Notes: a model not told the origin generated them from the sequence alone. Positions 1 through 9,143 are shown, counted from the first letter of the stretch. The stretch: 64,000 nucleotides of DNA from Capnocytophaga sp. oral taxon 863 str. F0517 (GCF_000466425.1 NZ_KE992174.1:47779-111778); one strand, 5' to 3'. Program-made: numbers and translations.

Positions 1-34
1 CAAAGATAGAAGCTATAGGGACACCACTCAAGGA
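1..34 (+). repeat. 34-bp inverted repeat, left arm (methylase cassette junction)
   Basis: Positions 1-34 are a perfect reverse complement of 2757-2790. The repeat may extend left beyond the window. In both copies it encodes the same residues (AKIEAIGTPLKE/D) in the same frame, just where the two specificity regions begin to diverge. Confidence 0.9.
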
Positions 35-800
35 TTGGAATGTTAATATTTATAGGGGTATTCTAACAGGATACAACGATGCTTTCATTATTGATAAAGC
101 TAAGAAAGAGGAAATTTTAGCCAATTGTCAAAGTGAAGAAGAACGTAAGAAAACAGACGAACTTATAAGGCCGATACTTCGTGGTCGTGATATTAAGCGA
201 TACGGATATGAATTTGCGGATCTTTATCTCTTATTCATTCCTTGGCATTTTCCTCTTCATCAAAGAACACCTGAAATAAAAGGAGCTTCTAAAGAGGCAG
301 AGAAAGCATTTGAAAATCAGTATCCTGCAATTTATAATCATCTTTTACAATACAAAGAAGAGCTTTCTAATAGAAATAAAGCAGAGACAGGAATACGCTA
401 CGAATGGTATGCTTTACAACGTTGGGGGGCAAATTATTGGGAGGATTTCTTTAAAGAAAAACTGTTATATAGTGAGATAGTGAGGGAGCCTCAGTTTTTT
501 TTAGACAAGAATGGGCAATTTTTTGCAGAAGCAACAACTTTTATTATGACAGGGGAAAATTTGGAGTATTTATATCATTTATTACATTCTAAAACAATTA
601 CTTATTTCTTTAAAACTTTTTATGCAGGAGGAGGTCTTGGTAGTGATGGATATAGATATAAAAAAGTATTTTTAGAGAAACTACCAATTCCTAAACCTAT
701 ATTATCTATCTCTTTAGAAGAAAGCGCCATAGAAAATTCTATTTATAAACTTTATGGCTTTTCAGAAGAAGAGATAAAGTTTATTGAAAACCAAAAATAG
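1..800 (+). CDS. Alternative C-terminal specificity region of an N6-adenine methylase (partial, runs off left edge)
   Basis: The frame is open from the first base (first full codon at 3) to a stop at 798-800, about 265 codons. Its translation aligns with the last ~260 residues of the methylase encoded on the opposite strand (2006-5689). Shared landmarks are AKIEAIGTPLK at the start, TGxNDAFII, RPILRGRDIKRYGY and the end FSEEEIKFIENQK (intact copy: LSPEEIDFIRSF). Between these the two diverge strongly, as target-recognition domains do. The first 34 bases are identical to the reverse complement of 2757-2790. It is either a silent cassette or the 3' end of a second full gene; the left edge hides which. 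The partial fragment at 1571-1959 favours a cassette. There is no methylase catalytic motif in the visible part. Confidence 0.75.
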   Translation, partial: KIEAIGTPLKDWNVNIYRGILTGYNDAFIIDKAKKEEILANCQSEEERKKTDELIRPILRGRDIKRYGYEFADLYLLFIPWHFPLHQRTPEIKGASKEAEKAFENQYPAIYNHLLQYKEELSNRNKAETGIRYEWYALQRWGANYWEDFFKEKLLYSEIVREPQFFLDKNGQFFAEATTFIMTGENLEYLYHLLHSKTITYFFKTFYAGGGLGSDGYRYKKVFLEKLPIPKPILSISLEESAIENSIYKLYGFSEEEIKFIENQK

Positions 801-804
801 ACTG

Positions 805-835
805 TTGCTTATTTTGATTTTTAATCGTATTTTTG
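805..835 (+). promoter_or_regulatory. Promoter of the PIN toxin-antitoxin pair
   Basis: TTG (805-807), 20 nt, then TATTTTTG (828-835) fits the Bacteroidota pattern. Transcription would start near 842, so the antitoxin start at 856 is preferred over upstream in-frame starts. Confidence 0.5.
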
Positions 836-855
836 CACTTAAAAATAATACTATT

Positions 856-1140
856 ATGACTGTTACATTTACAATTACGGATGATAATTCATATTCTTTG
901 GCTTTTTTGGAATATATTAAAAAACTTGATTTTATAAAGAATATAAAAATAAAAGATAAAAAAGTAACTTCCGTTAAGCCCATAGAAGAGGACTTAGAAG
1001 AAGATGAGTATGGTATGCCTATCAAATACCGAGATGAGATTATGGCTCTTTCCAAACAAGCCAATCGAAATATGACTAAACGTTGGGAAGCAGCCATTGC
1101 AAAAAAAGAAAAAGAGCAAGAACATGATAGTCATCTCTGA
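856..1140 (+). CDS. Antitoxin-like small protein paired with a PIN toxin
   Basis: 94 residues starting MTVTFTITDDNSYSLAFLEY. A beta-strand-like, then helical N-terminus is followed by a charged middle and a basic C-terminal helix, the usual build of a type II antitoxin with a toxin-binding tail. The ATG at 856 lies just downstream of a good promoter. The 3' end overlaps the PIN gene by 17 bp, so the two are translationally coupled. The N-terminus resembles the 94-residue antitoxin at 31699 (TITxxSxxxLAFxEYxKxLxF), although that one is paired with a RelE-type toxin. The antitoxin role is inferred from size, order and overlap; no DNA-binding fold was recognised. Confidence 0.6.
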   Translation: MTVTFTITDDNSYSLAFLEYIKKLDFIKNIKIKDKKVTSVKPIEEDLEEDEYGMPIKYRDEIMALSKQANRNMTKRWEAAIAKKEKEQEHDSHL

Positions 1141-1570
1141 TACAAATATTATCTTTAGTTGTTTCTATACACCTAATGGAGCCATGGCAACCATTCTAAA
1201 AAATGAAAAAAATAGGTTACAGTTTATTGCTCCATCCTATCTCTTGGAAGAGGTAAAGGAACATCTGCCTATTCTGATGGAACGTAATCATCTCACTAAA
1301 AAGAAAGCGATTGATATTCTAAAGGAAGCTACAAAGAATATTACCTTCTATGATTTAGAAGAAATTAAAAAGAAAAATAGAGAAAAAGCTGCTGAAGTAG
1401 CTAAGGATATAGACCCTGATGATTATCTATTTATAGCACTTCATTTTGAGACGGGACATAAGATTTGGACTTGCGATGCTAAACTTGCTAATGGGTTAAA
1501 AGAAAAAGGGTATGATATGTGTATAACAACTAATGAAATTAGAGAAAAAACCTATAAAAAGAAAGAGTAA
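1124..1570 (+). CDS. PIN-domain ribonuclease toxin
   Basis: 148 residues. The PIN acidic residues are visible: Asp in ISDTNII near residue 6, Glu in LLEEVKEHL near residue 45, Asp in DPDDYLFIALH near residue 105 and Asp in TCDAKL near residue 125. PIN proteins of this class are Mg-dependent RNases acting as toxins of VapBC-like modules. The ATG at 1124 (ISDTNII follows at once) is chosen over a TTG at 1097. The stop is followed within a few bases by the methylase fragment at 1571, so the module sits directly against a specificity cassette. Confidence 0.75.
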   Translation: MIVISDTNIIFSCFYTPNGAMATILKNEKNRLQFIAPSYLLEEVKEHLPILMERNHLTKKKAIDILKEATKNITFYDLEEIKKKNREKAAEVAKDIDPDDYLFIALHFETGHKIWTCDAKLANGLKEKGYDMCITTNEIREKTYKKKE

Positions 1571-1959
1571 AAAATTCTTCTATAAGGGAGGATTTTTATA
1601 AACAGAAAATTGCTTGGGCTAGTGTTGGTGAAACATACTATTCATTAATCCCTGAAGGAACCTTCCTATTAGATACAAATTACTTCTTTTCAACAGAAGA
1701 TAGTTGGTTTTTAGGATTCCTAAATTCAAAACTGATCACCTATTGGATAAATAGTGAAGATACTCCCATCGGTAATGGAGGTGCTTATAGACATTATAAG
1801 TATAATTTAGAGAAACTTCCTATTATAGAAATAGATGATTTGATAAAAACATCAATAATGGAATTAGTTAAAAGTAAGGAATATAATAAAATAGACCAAT
1901 TACTCTACAAACTTTATAATCTATCAGAAGAAGAAATAATTTTCATTGAAAGTATCTGA
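1571..1959 (+). pseudogene. Fragment of a methylase C-terminal specificity region (second cassette)
   Basis: An open frame without a start codon codes for about 125 residues, from IREDFYKQKIAW to the stop at 1957-1959. It aligns with the last ~137 residues of the intact methylase (EDFYKQKIVW near residue 1090) and with the end of the 1-800 cassette; all three end in (L/F)SxEEIxFI. Bases 1588-1610 are a perfect inverted match to 2397-2419. It cannot be expressed alone, and its 5' part is missing where the PIN gene ends. It reads either as a silent donor for the last part of the specificity domain or as decay after insertion of the toxin-antitoxin pair. Confidence 0.75.
1588..1610 (+). repeat. 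23-bp inverted repeat, left arm (second cassette)
   Basis: A perfect reverse complement of 2397-2419 within the intact methylase. Both encode EDFYKQKI in the same frame. Confidence 0.85.
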
Positions 1960-1963
1960 TTAA

Positions 1964-2000
1964 AGATGCCATAATTTACTTTTTATGATTTATGGCATCT
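1964..2000. terminator. Bidirectional terminator between convergent methylase ends
   Basis: A perfect 11-bp stem (AGATGCCATAA, 1964-1974, with 1990-2000) and a 15-nt loop lie in the 46 bp between the fragment's stop and the methylase stop. The hairpin lies near the midpoint between the two arms of the 23-bp inverted repeat. Confidence 0.55.
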
Positions 2001-2005
2001 AAAAA

Positions 2006-5000
2006 TCAAAAAGATCTGATAAAATCAATCTCTTCAGGGCTTAAACTAAGGATATTATTTATAATTTCATCAAGTTTATTTTCTAAAAGTATTGTATCTA
2101 TATTTTCTTTTTTCCCCTCAATGATTTCAGAGATTATATTTTCAACCTCTTCCTGATTGTTTATAGAAGGTTGAGGTATAGGTATTTTTACTAGGGATTG
2201 TATATTCAACATAATATCACCAGCTCCTGTTGTATCACTATTATTGTAAATAAAATACTTTGCAAAAGAGCTACATAAAAAACCTAAAATATAATATAAA
2301 CTATTTTCAGAAGTGATAAAAGATGCTGGGGCTGTTACAAATTTCCCTTCCTCTAGAATAGAAAAAGCTAAATTTCGTCCTACAGCTTTCCACACGATTT
2401 TCTGTTTATAAAAATCCTCGATATAAGCACAGTTTCTTAGATTATAGGGAGTGTCCCCTTGGTCAGCACGCTTTTCCAACTGTGGATAATACAAATCTAA
2501 ATGAGCCTTTACGGCTGGATAATCCTCTATATGAATACGTTTTATGTCTTTCTCCTTTACACCATTATGAGTGTTTATAAGGTACAAATCAGCGAAGTCA
2601 TACCCATAGCGTTTTATATCCCTGCCGCGTAAAATCGGCCTTATAATCTCGGCACTTTTAGGGTCTTGAGCGATAAGTTCAGCACGCTTCTCTCCATTGA
2701 TGATAAAAGCATCATTGAAACCTGTCTTTATGCCATAGTTTATCTGTATATCCCACTCCTTGAGTGGTGTCCCTATAGCTTCTATCTTTGCTTTGATACG
2801 TTGTTCTATCTCGGAGAGAATCACCCAACTTTCGTCTGAGGAAAAGGAGGTTTTTCCTCCATGTTGCCGAACATAAAGGCTCAATTTTTTTAACTCATTG
2901 TCCTTGATGGTACAGCCCCAAGTGTTAAAAGTGGGTTTTTCTTTGACATATAACAGGATATTAACATCCACAGTGGCGGTTTCGAATACCTTTATTCCTG
3001 CAAAGTCTATCAGGATAAGTGGATTGGTATGTTCTATGAAAAACTTACGAGTGGCTTGTCCATAGCCTGTACGCATCCACTTATTGGAGGTGATAAAATT
3101 GCAAATACCACCTTGCTTTAGTAATTGGTAAGCCTTCTCATAGAATAAACAATAGATATCTCCTGTACGGGCAAAGGTTTCATAGCCTTGTTTTTCATAA
3201 AGAGTATTATGCTTTATGGGAGTCCCTGTTCTTTTGTCTTTTTCAGGACTATCTGTTGTTAAAGAAAAGTATGGTGGATTTCCTATAACTATATCAAAGC
3301 CATCGGAGATACCGAACATCCATTCGGGATCAAAGAATTTAGCTTCACCATTTTGCTCATAAGGATTCCAAGAGGCAAGGGAGTTCAATTCTTCTTGAAG
3401 TCCTTTAGGAGCTACCTTGTGATATTCCTTTTCAATAAGAGCTTGTAAATATCTTATTCTATCTTCAATATCTCTACGTTTGGTTCCGTTTAAATCTATT
3501 CTAATTAGAGTGATTTCTCCAAAGAGATCTGATTGTTGGATTTCTTCCCATTTTTCATCTTTATATTTTTCAAATTCTTTCTGTAAGCGTAGAATTTCTT
3601 TTTCCCATATACCAATATGCTCTGTATTGGGTTTAGTGAGATTATCCCATATATGTTTCTTTATCTGATTACGTTTGTCTTCATCATCTTTTCTATATTT
3701 TATTTTTTCTGCTACAGTTTTAGCATAAAAATGATTATAACGTATATCTAATAATTCTTTTTTCAGGTTTTTGAGCTCGGGGTCATTGTTATCAAATAGA
3801 GTTAATGTATCACTTTGTTCTTCTAACTTTAGTTGAATAAGTGTATTGGCTGTGACAAATTTGGTCTCTAGGTTAGGAAGGGTCTCTATGCCATAGTTAT
3901 CTTCACTACTATCACTTGTTTCAGATTGCTCTACGATTAATGAAATGAAAAATCTCAACTTACTAATCTGTGAAGCTATTTTTTGTATATCTATCCCATA
4001 GATACAGTTTTGAATAAGGTGTAGCTTTAATTCATAGAGACTTTTTTTATTGTTAAAGTCTAATTTTTCTAATAGGTATACCATACGATTGAGTATTCCC
4101 ATGGGAAAAGCACCTGAACCACAAGCAGGATCAAGTATTTTTATACTTTCAAGAGCATCTACTACTTTTTGGCAATTAGTAGGATACTTTGACCATTCTA
4201 TAGGGAGGTCTGTATCTTCAAAAAGAACTTCAATATCTTCATAAGTAATATGAGGTAGATGTTTTTTTAGATAGGCTTTAAGTGATTCATCTACCATATA
4301 GTGTACTACTTCCTTAGGGGTATAGAAACTACCTGATTGCTTGCGAGCACTCTCTTTGGTCTCAGGGTTGAAGGCTCCTAAGAGGTTCTCAAATACATTA
4401 CCCAAGAGTTCGGGATCAAGGGCTACTTGTACGTCATTAGGGCTATTTTCTTCTATGGTAAAGTGGTAGCGATTAAGCAAAGGGAATAAGCCTTTTTCCT
4501 TGTCAAAGAAAACAGCATTGGGGATAAAAGCACGATGGGTATAGTGTCCATTGGCTTGAGACCTACGATCATTACGACTAAATCCATCTAAGTGATAGCG
4601 TACTCCATCGTTGCCTTTGTCTTTATCAAGACACTCGAAGAGACCTCCGTTGAGGAAGGGGATAGGAGCAAATAGCTTTATGATCTCCTCTTCGCTACAG
4701 TTGAACATCTCTTCATAGCGATAAAGGGTCTTGATATCACGAGTGTTTTTAGCTTTAGCAAAGGCACGTTCAGTTACTTTTTTGTTGAGGGTAGCAAAGA
4801 ATAGGTTTTGCAAGATAGCATTATAATAGCTTCCTTCGCTTAGTGAAGTAGGTTTGAAATCTTTAAGAAGCTGATTTAGCGAATCTTCCTCGAATAACTC
4901 ATTAGGGATTAATTGTTTCTGCTTGATGAACCAAACGAAGAGTACACGAGTAATTAGGCGGATGACTTGTTCTTCCAATTGTACACGGTCATCTTGGTCG

Positions 5001-5689
5001 GTTTGGGTATCATTGGGATAGGTAACCCCTACTTCTTCCGAGATAGTCCACTGATACCAAGCGAAGAGTTCATTATAGAATTTCTTATTCAAGGTGGATA
5101 CATTGAATACTTCTTGCCAATGCTTATATAGATCCTTGAAAGTCTTTATCTTAGCTGGTATCTTTAGGGTTTCCAATATATCTAAATGTCCACGATGAGG
5201 ATTTTGGGTGTCAATATCTTTGAGGATAGAGACTTTACCTATTTTTTCCCCTTCGCGGAAGGCCTGTTTGTACTCGGTACGTTCGGCATTGGCAAGAGCA
5301 ATATGATTTCCATAGCGAAAAAGTACTGCTACAGGTATTGCATTGAAACGACGGTTAAAAAGACGTGTAAGGGTTGAGAGCTCGGTGCGGGTAGCGGTTT
5401 TATCTTCTAAATCTACAGCTATGATGAGCAGCCCTTGGTAATCATAACTAAGCTCATTATCTATTTCAGCTAATGATTTTCCACTAAATACTTCATCAGT
5501 TACCATCCCTACCAAATAGATTTCTTTTATTACTTTTTGTTTTTCAGGTTTGTATAAGTTTTTTAAGAAATCCTGAGGTAAGAAAGCTTGTTTTTCAAAA
5601 GTTTGAGTTGAAATATTGAGATGCTTAAAAAAAATTGTAGTTACTTCAAAAAGGTTACTATTTTTAAAAGTATGTATAATATTTTCCAT
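2006..5689 (-). CDS. Eco57I/TaqI-type N6-adenine DNA methylase with C-terminal specificity domain
   Basis: 1227 residues. The SAM-binding motif DPACGSGAF lies near residue 520 and the catalytic NPPYF near 802, which identify an N6-adenine methyltransferase of the gamma type. YTPKEVVHYMVDESL precedes motif I, as in Eco57I-like enzymes. The last ~260 residues (from ~967) are a TaqI-like target-recognition region containing TGFNDAFIING and RPILRGRDIKRYGYD. The long N-terminal ~430 residues carry no nuclease motif I can recognise. It starts 8 bp after the stop of the PLD-SNF2 helicase gene, so the two form one operon. The methylase should mark self DNA and, through its specificity domain, direct the helicase-nuclease. 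Its 3' end carries the two inverted repeats shared with the plus-strand cassettes, so specificity is probably switchable (inference). Confidence 0.88.
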   Translation of the reverse strand: MENIIHTFKNSNLFEVTTIFFKHLNISTQTFEKQAFLPQDFLKNLYKPEKQKVIKEIYLVGMVTDEVFSGKSLAEIDNELSYDYQGLLIIAVDLEDKTATRTELSTLTRLFNRRFNAIPVAVLFRYGNHIALANAERTEYKQAFREGEKIGKVSILKDIDTQNPHRGHLDILETLKIPAKIKTFKDLYKHWQEVFNVSTLNKKFYNELFAWYQWTISEEVGVTYPNDTQTDQDDRVQLEEQVIRLITRVLFVWFIKQKQLIPNELFEEDSLNQLLKDFKPTSLSEGSYYNAILQNLFFATLNKKVTERAFAKAKNTRDIKTLYRYEEMFNCSEEEIIKLFAPIPFLNGGLFECLDKDKGNDGVRYHLDGFSRNDRRSQANGHYTHRAFIPNAVFFDKEKGLFPLLNRYHFTIEENSPNDVQVALDPELLGNVFENLLGAFNPETKESARKQSGSFYTPKEVVHYMVDESLKAYLKKHLPHITYEDIEVLFEDTDLPIEWSKYPTNCQKVVDALESIKILDPACGSGAFPMGILNRMVYLLEKLDFNNKKSLYELKLHLIQNCIYGIDIQKIASQISKLRFFISLIVEQSETSDSSEDNYGIETLPNLETKFVTANTLIQLKLEEQSDTLTLFDNNDPELKNLKKELLDIRYNHFYAKTVAEKIKYRKDDEDKRNQIKKHIWDNLTKPNTEHIGIWEKEILRLQKEFEKYKDEKWEEIQQSDLFGEITLIRIDLNGTKRRDIEDRIRYLQALIEKEYHKVAPKGLQEELNSLASWNPYEQNGEAKFFDPEWMFGISDGFDIVIGNPPYFSLTTDSPEKDKRTGTPIKHNTLYEKQGYETFARTGDIYCLFYEKAYQLLKQGGICNFITSNKWMRTGYGQATRKFFIEHTNPLILIDFAGIKVFETATVDVNILLYVKEKPTFNTWGCTIKDNELKKLSLYVRQHGGKTSFSSDESWVILSEIEQRIKAKIEAIGTPLKEWDIQINYGIKTGFNDAFIINGEKRAELIAQDPKSAEIIRPILRGRDIKRYGYDFADLYLINTHNGVKEKDIKRIHIEDYPAVKAHLDLYYPQLEKRADQGDTPYNLRNCAYIEDFYKQKIVWKAVGRNLAFSILEEGKFVTAPASFITSENSLYYILGFLCSSFAKYFIYNNSDTTGAGDIMLNIQSLVKIPIPQPSINNQEEVENIISEIIEGKKENIDTILLENKLDEIINNILSLSPEEIDFIRSF
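2397..2419 (-). repeat. 23-bp inverted repeat, right arm (inside methylase gene)
   Basis: Partner of 1588-1610; corresponds to residue ~1090 of the methylase. Confidence 0.85.
2757..2790 (-). repeat. 34-bp inverted repeat, right arm (inside methylase gene)
   Basis: Partner of 1-34; corresponds to residues ~967-977, at the start of the specificity domain. Inverting the DNA between the arms would fuse the methylase core in frame to the 1-800 cassette. Confidence 0.9.
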
Positions 5690-5697
5690 AAGTCAGT

Positions 5698-8600
5698 TTA
5701 TTTTTTAACGATGAGCCAAGTAATTAAATCCCAATTATCTTTGTTGTATTTTGTACCCATTGTTTGTGTATTTTTCATTTCTTCAATAGCGTTTTTTCTA
5801 CCTTTGCTGAGTTGGTCTAGCATATCAAGGCTTGCTTTTCCTGCTACCTTTTTGGTATGTCCATCCCCGTCTACAACTATGTGGGCTTGTTGTTGTTCAA
5901 ACCATTTAGAGAGTGCGTTGGCATAGTATTTTACTTCCTCTTCCTCTCCTATATCCAACTTTTCACAACCATAGCGTGGGGCATTTTTTATCTTGGCGAG
6001 ATAATTAAGTATTTCAGATTCGTTAAGGAATACTTCTATTCCTTGGCTATCTATATAGATCAGTCTTAGGTGTTTGTAATCTTTTCTCTCTTTGGCCTTT
6101 CTCACAGGCGAGCCTATCAGAGCGATGACACCTTCTTTGGCTTGAGGTTCATCGGTAGGGGATAGGGCTATTCCTGAGAAAATACCATTGGGCAATTGTT
6201 CGTAATAGCGCCTTCTTTGGTCAAGCTCTAAAGCCAAGTCTTGTCGGAAATTCTCAAGAGAGAGGTCGTCAAATCCGAATGATTTTTCATCTTCTAAATC
6301 ATCAATACTCTCTTGCATTTGTTCGAGCATTTTTCTGTTCTGTCTTTCCTCTAAGGTCTCATCAGTCGCAATTTCAGCATAGTTTTCGGTAAAATCCTTA
6401 ATATCTTCAGCCCCTACTACTTTCATGGCGGCCATACGTTTCTCTATACGTGTCTGTAGATTCAGGTAGTCATTGATATTAGGTGCAGGCCAGAAGTTTA
6501 CGGTATATACTTGCTGGTTAGGAGAGCCAAGTCGGTCAATACGACCTACGCGCTGAATAGCACGTACAGGGTTCCAGTGGATATCATAATTGATTACCAT
6601 ATCGGCATCTTGGAGGTTCTGTCCTTCACTGAGTGCATCGGTGGCAATGAGAATATCAATGGGGGTTTGTAGCTGTTGTTCTACTTTTTTATCTATAGTA
6701 ACTACCCATTCTTTCCATGCTTCGAAACGCTTTATAGGGTCTTGTATATCAGATGAAAATTCTTCCCATTTGCGTTCGGTAAAGAGTTTGGTGAAGGGGG
6801 CAAAACGCTCTAAGATGGGTTCAAAATTTTTGACCAGTTCTCCATTATAATCAGTAATAGTCCCTTCTCCACTGATCATGGCGATTTTGGAGAAGCCACG
6901 AGCGGAGAGTTGATCAAAGAGATACTGGGCAGTATCTCGGTAAGTGGTGAAGATAATCACTTTAGGATTGTGGGAGTATTCACTCTTTTGGTGAAGCACT
7001 TTGATAAGTTCTTGCAGTTTGGTATCGCTACTTTTAGACCTATCGGTATGTTTTTCTTCTTTCTTAATGATACGTGCAAAATTACCCATGCCCTCGGAAA
7101 GGCTTTCAAGGCATTCTATATCGGCTCTGAGGTCATTCTCGAATAGCTCCAAACTGCCAGCCTTATCTATATCGGCTATTTTTATTTCTCTTTTTCCTAA
7201 GGAGAAGTCTTGAAAATCATCTTCCTCATCAAGGAAGTCTTCTATATTATTGTCAATATGCTGATTGGCTTGTAAGGTCTTATAGGCTTCCAGTTTCTCT
7301 AAACTACTGGTGAAATTACTCAATATATTATCTATAGTAGCATGAAAAGAGAACCAACTAGACTCTAAACGTTTTAGTAGGAGAATACGGATCATTTTTA
7401 CCAAGAAGAAGTCTCGCTGTACCTCATCGGAAAGTACATCATGACTGGTTTTTTCTCTATTTTCGTTATCTCTTTCTCGGCGTTGTTCTTCTGTAAGAGC
7501 ATAGTAATTAGGTTGATACCCAGCCAAGTAGGGGGGGAACATACTTATAAGGTCATTGAGAGTCTCCACCTCAATCATGATTCTTGGGGTGATATACTTA
7601 TTCTGTGGTTTGGCCTTGATAGGAAAAGAGAGATTATGCTGTTGTCCTACAATCATCTTTCGTGTACGTGCCACAATAAGCGAATCGGTGAGCTTATAGA
7701 AATAAGGATCAAATGAACGGGTGAGTTCGGTAATGGGGGCGTTCTTCTTTTCCTGCCAGCGGTTGAAATGATTGGTAGTCTTGTTGAATAAATAATATAG
7801 GTTCTCTATATCTAGACTTTCTTTAAAGGCCGCATTGTTATCCTTGGTCAGGAGCTTGATTTGGTTGCGTATATCCTTGAAAGAGTTGTTGATAGGAGTT
7901 GCTGAAAGGAGTAGTATTTTTACTTCTTTGTTTTTCTTAATAATCTCTTCTAATAGGTATTGAAAACGCTTGGACTTATCATTACGCAAGTTATGACTTT
8001 CATCAATGACGATGAGTTTAGGAGTGTTATTGACAAAGTTGTAGTCTTGTCTATCCTCTATATAATGAGGTTTTTGCATGAGATTCTCATCCAAGTCGGT
8101 ATGAAATCGAATGGCATAACGCAGTTTATCGGATTCGAAACGTGAGTTTTGTCCATTTCGGTATTTGAGCCAGTTATAATGTAATTTCTTAGGACAAAAT
8201 AGGACAACATCATAGTCTCTATTTTGGTAAAACTTCATTACTGCCAGTGCAGTCCAAGTCTTTCCAAGCCCCACTGCATCGGCTAAGATAGCCCCTTTGA
8301 ACTGTTCTAATTTGCGGATAAGACTTTCTGCGCCCTTTTGTTGAAACACGTATAGAGCGTTGTATATTTCGGAGCTTTTGAGTCTGTCGATACTTCTTGC
8401 TAGATCAGGGTTGTTGATACTGAGTTGTACATCTTTGGCAAAGTATTCAAAGAGAATTTTATAATAGATATCTTGAGGGAGGAAGTCTTTGAATAACTTA
8501 GCAATTTCTTGGATAAGATATTCTTTGAAATCTACTTTTATTTCTTTGCCTTGCTCATTGATAAGATATTTTTCAGTATGGGCTTTGGGATGTTCCCATA

Positions 8601-9114
8601 AGGCATTGAACCAGTTAAGGATTTCAGTGTATTGTTCATTTCCTCCAAAATCAGCAATATTTAGTTCAAAATTATCAGATTGCTTGATGCCAATACCAGC
8701 TTCAGTAAGATTAGAGCTGCCAGAAATATAAAAATTCTTTTGTCGGTCGTTTTTCTCGCTTTTGAATAGATATAGCTTAGCATGGCAGAAGTTAGGCTCT
8801 AAAGTTTTAAGAGATACCTTGTTTAGTCTTAAGAACTCAATAGCCTCATTAGCAAGTTTTTTTAGACTAAGAGCTTTTTCAATGCTTAGATCAGCATTGA
8901 GTAGGTCTAAAGAACTAATTTCAGTAACATCACGTTGAGTAATATCACCTAAAATAATGCGATATTGTGCTATTCTCTCATTAGTAAGATTAGCAAAATG
9001 ACATAATGCTCCCACGGTAAAGTAACCGGTTACTATATCCATTGAGCCTTCATTAATATATTGTTGAATGAAGCTATGTACTTTAAATTCTGTTGAATGA
9101 TTATCTACCAACAT
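5698..9114 (-). CDS. PLD-nuclease/SNF2-type helicase, restriction component
   Basis: 1138 residues. The N-terminal ~180 residues are phospholipase-D-like, with HAKLYLF (111-117) and SGSSNLTEAG (131-140), a half-site of the HKD nuclease type. A superfamily 2 SNF2-like motor follows: Walker A AVGLGKT (280-286), DESH box (371-374), LLSATPINNS, and C-terminal motifs TDALSEGQNL and QRVGRIDRLG (near 853). It is the first gene of a two-gene minus-strand operon with the adenine methylase. Such PLD-helicases cut or translocate DNA in several restriction and defence systems, including DISARM-like and type ISP-like ones. No other DISARM gene is visible next to it, so I leave the system unnamed. The nuclease role is inferred from the fold. 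Confidence 0.85.
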   Translation of the reverse strand: MLVDNHSTEFKVHSFIQQYINEGSMDIVTGYFTVGALCHFANLTNERIAQYRIILGDITQRDVTEISSLDLLNADLSIEKALSLKKLANEAIEFLRLNKVSLKTLEPNFCHAKLYLFKSEKNDRQKNFYISGSSNLTEAGIGIKQSDNFELNIADFGGNEQYTEILNWFNALWEHPKAHTEKYLINEQGKEIKVDFKEYLIQEIAKLFKDFLPQDIYYKILFEYFAKDVQLSINNPDLARSIDRLKSSEIYNALYVFQQKGAESLIRKLEQFKGAILADAVGLGKTWTALAVMKFYQNRDYDVVLFCPKKLHYNWLKYRNGQNSRFESDKLRYAIRFHTDLDENLMQKPHYIEDRQDYNFVNNTPKLIVIDESHNLRNDKSKRFQYLLEEIIKKNKEVKILLLSATPINNSFKDIRNQIKLLTKDNNAAFKESLDIENLYYLFNKTTNHFNRWQEKKNAPITELTRSFDPYFYKLTDSLIVARTRKMIVGQQHNLSFPIKAKPQNKYITPRIMIEVETLNDLISMFPPYLAGYQPNYYALTEEQRRERDNENREKTSHDVLSDEVQRDFFLVKMIRILLLKRLESSWFSFHATIDNILSNFTSSLEKLEAYKTLQANQHIDNNIEDFLDEEDDFQDFSLGKREIKIADIDKAGSLELFENDLRADIECLESLSEGMGNFARIIKKEEKHTDRSKSSDTKLQELIKVLHQKSEYSHNPKVIIFTTYRDTAQYLFDQLSARGFSKIAMISGEGTITDYNGELVKNFEPILERFAPFTKLFTERKWEEFSSDIQDPIKRFEAWKEWVVTIDKKVEQQLQTPIDILIATDALSEGQNLQDADMVINYDIHWNPVRAIQRVGRIDRLGSPNQQVYTVNFWPAPNINDYLNLQTRIEKRMAAMKVVGAEDIKDFTENYAEIATDETLEERQNRKMLEQMQESIDDLEDEKSFGFDDLSLENFRQDLALELDQRRRYYEQLPNGIFSGIALSPTDEPQAKEGVIALIGSPVRKAKERKDYKHLRLIYIDSQGIEVFLNESEILNYLAKIKNAPRYGCEKLDIGEEEEVKYYANALSKWFEQQQAHIVVDGDGHTKKVAGKASLDMLDQLSKGRKNAIEEMKNTQTMGTKYNKDNWDLITWLIVKK

Positions 9115-9143
9115 ACGATACTGATTATTTAGTTATAGTCAGA

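Noticed and set aside
5698-9114. Calling the locus DISARM or BREX
   Set aside because: Only two genes are present and the defining partner genes of those systems are missing in the visible flanks.
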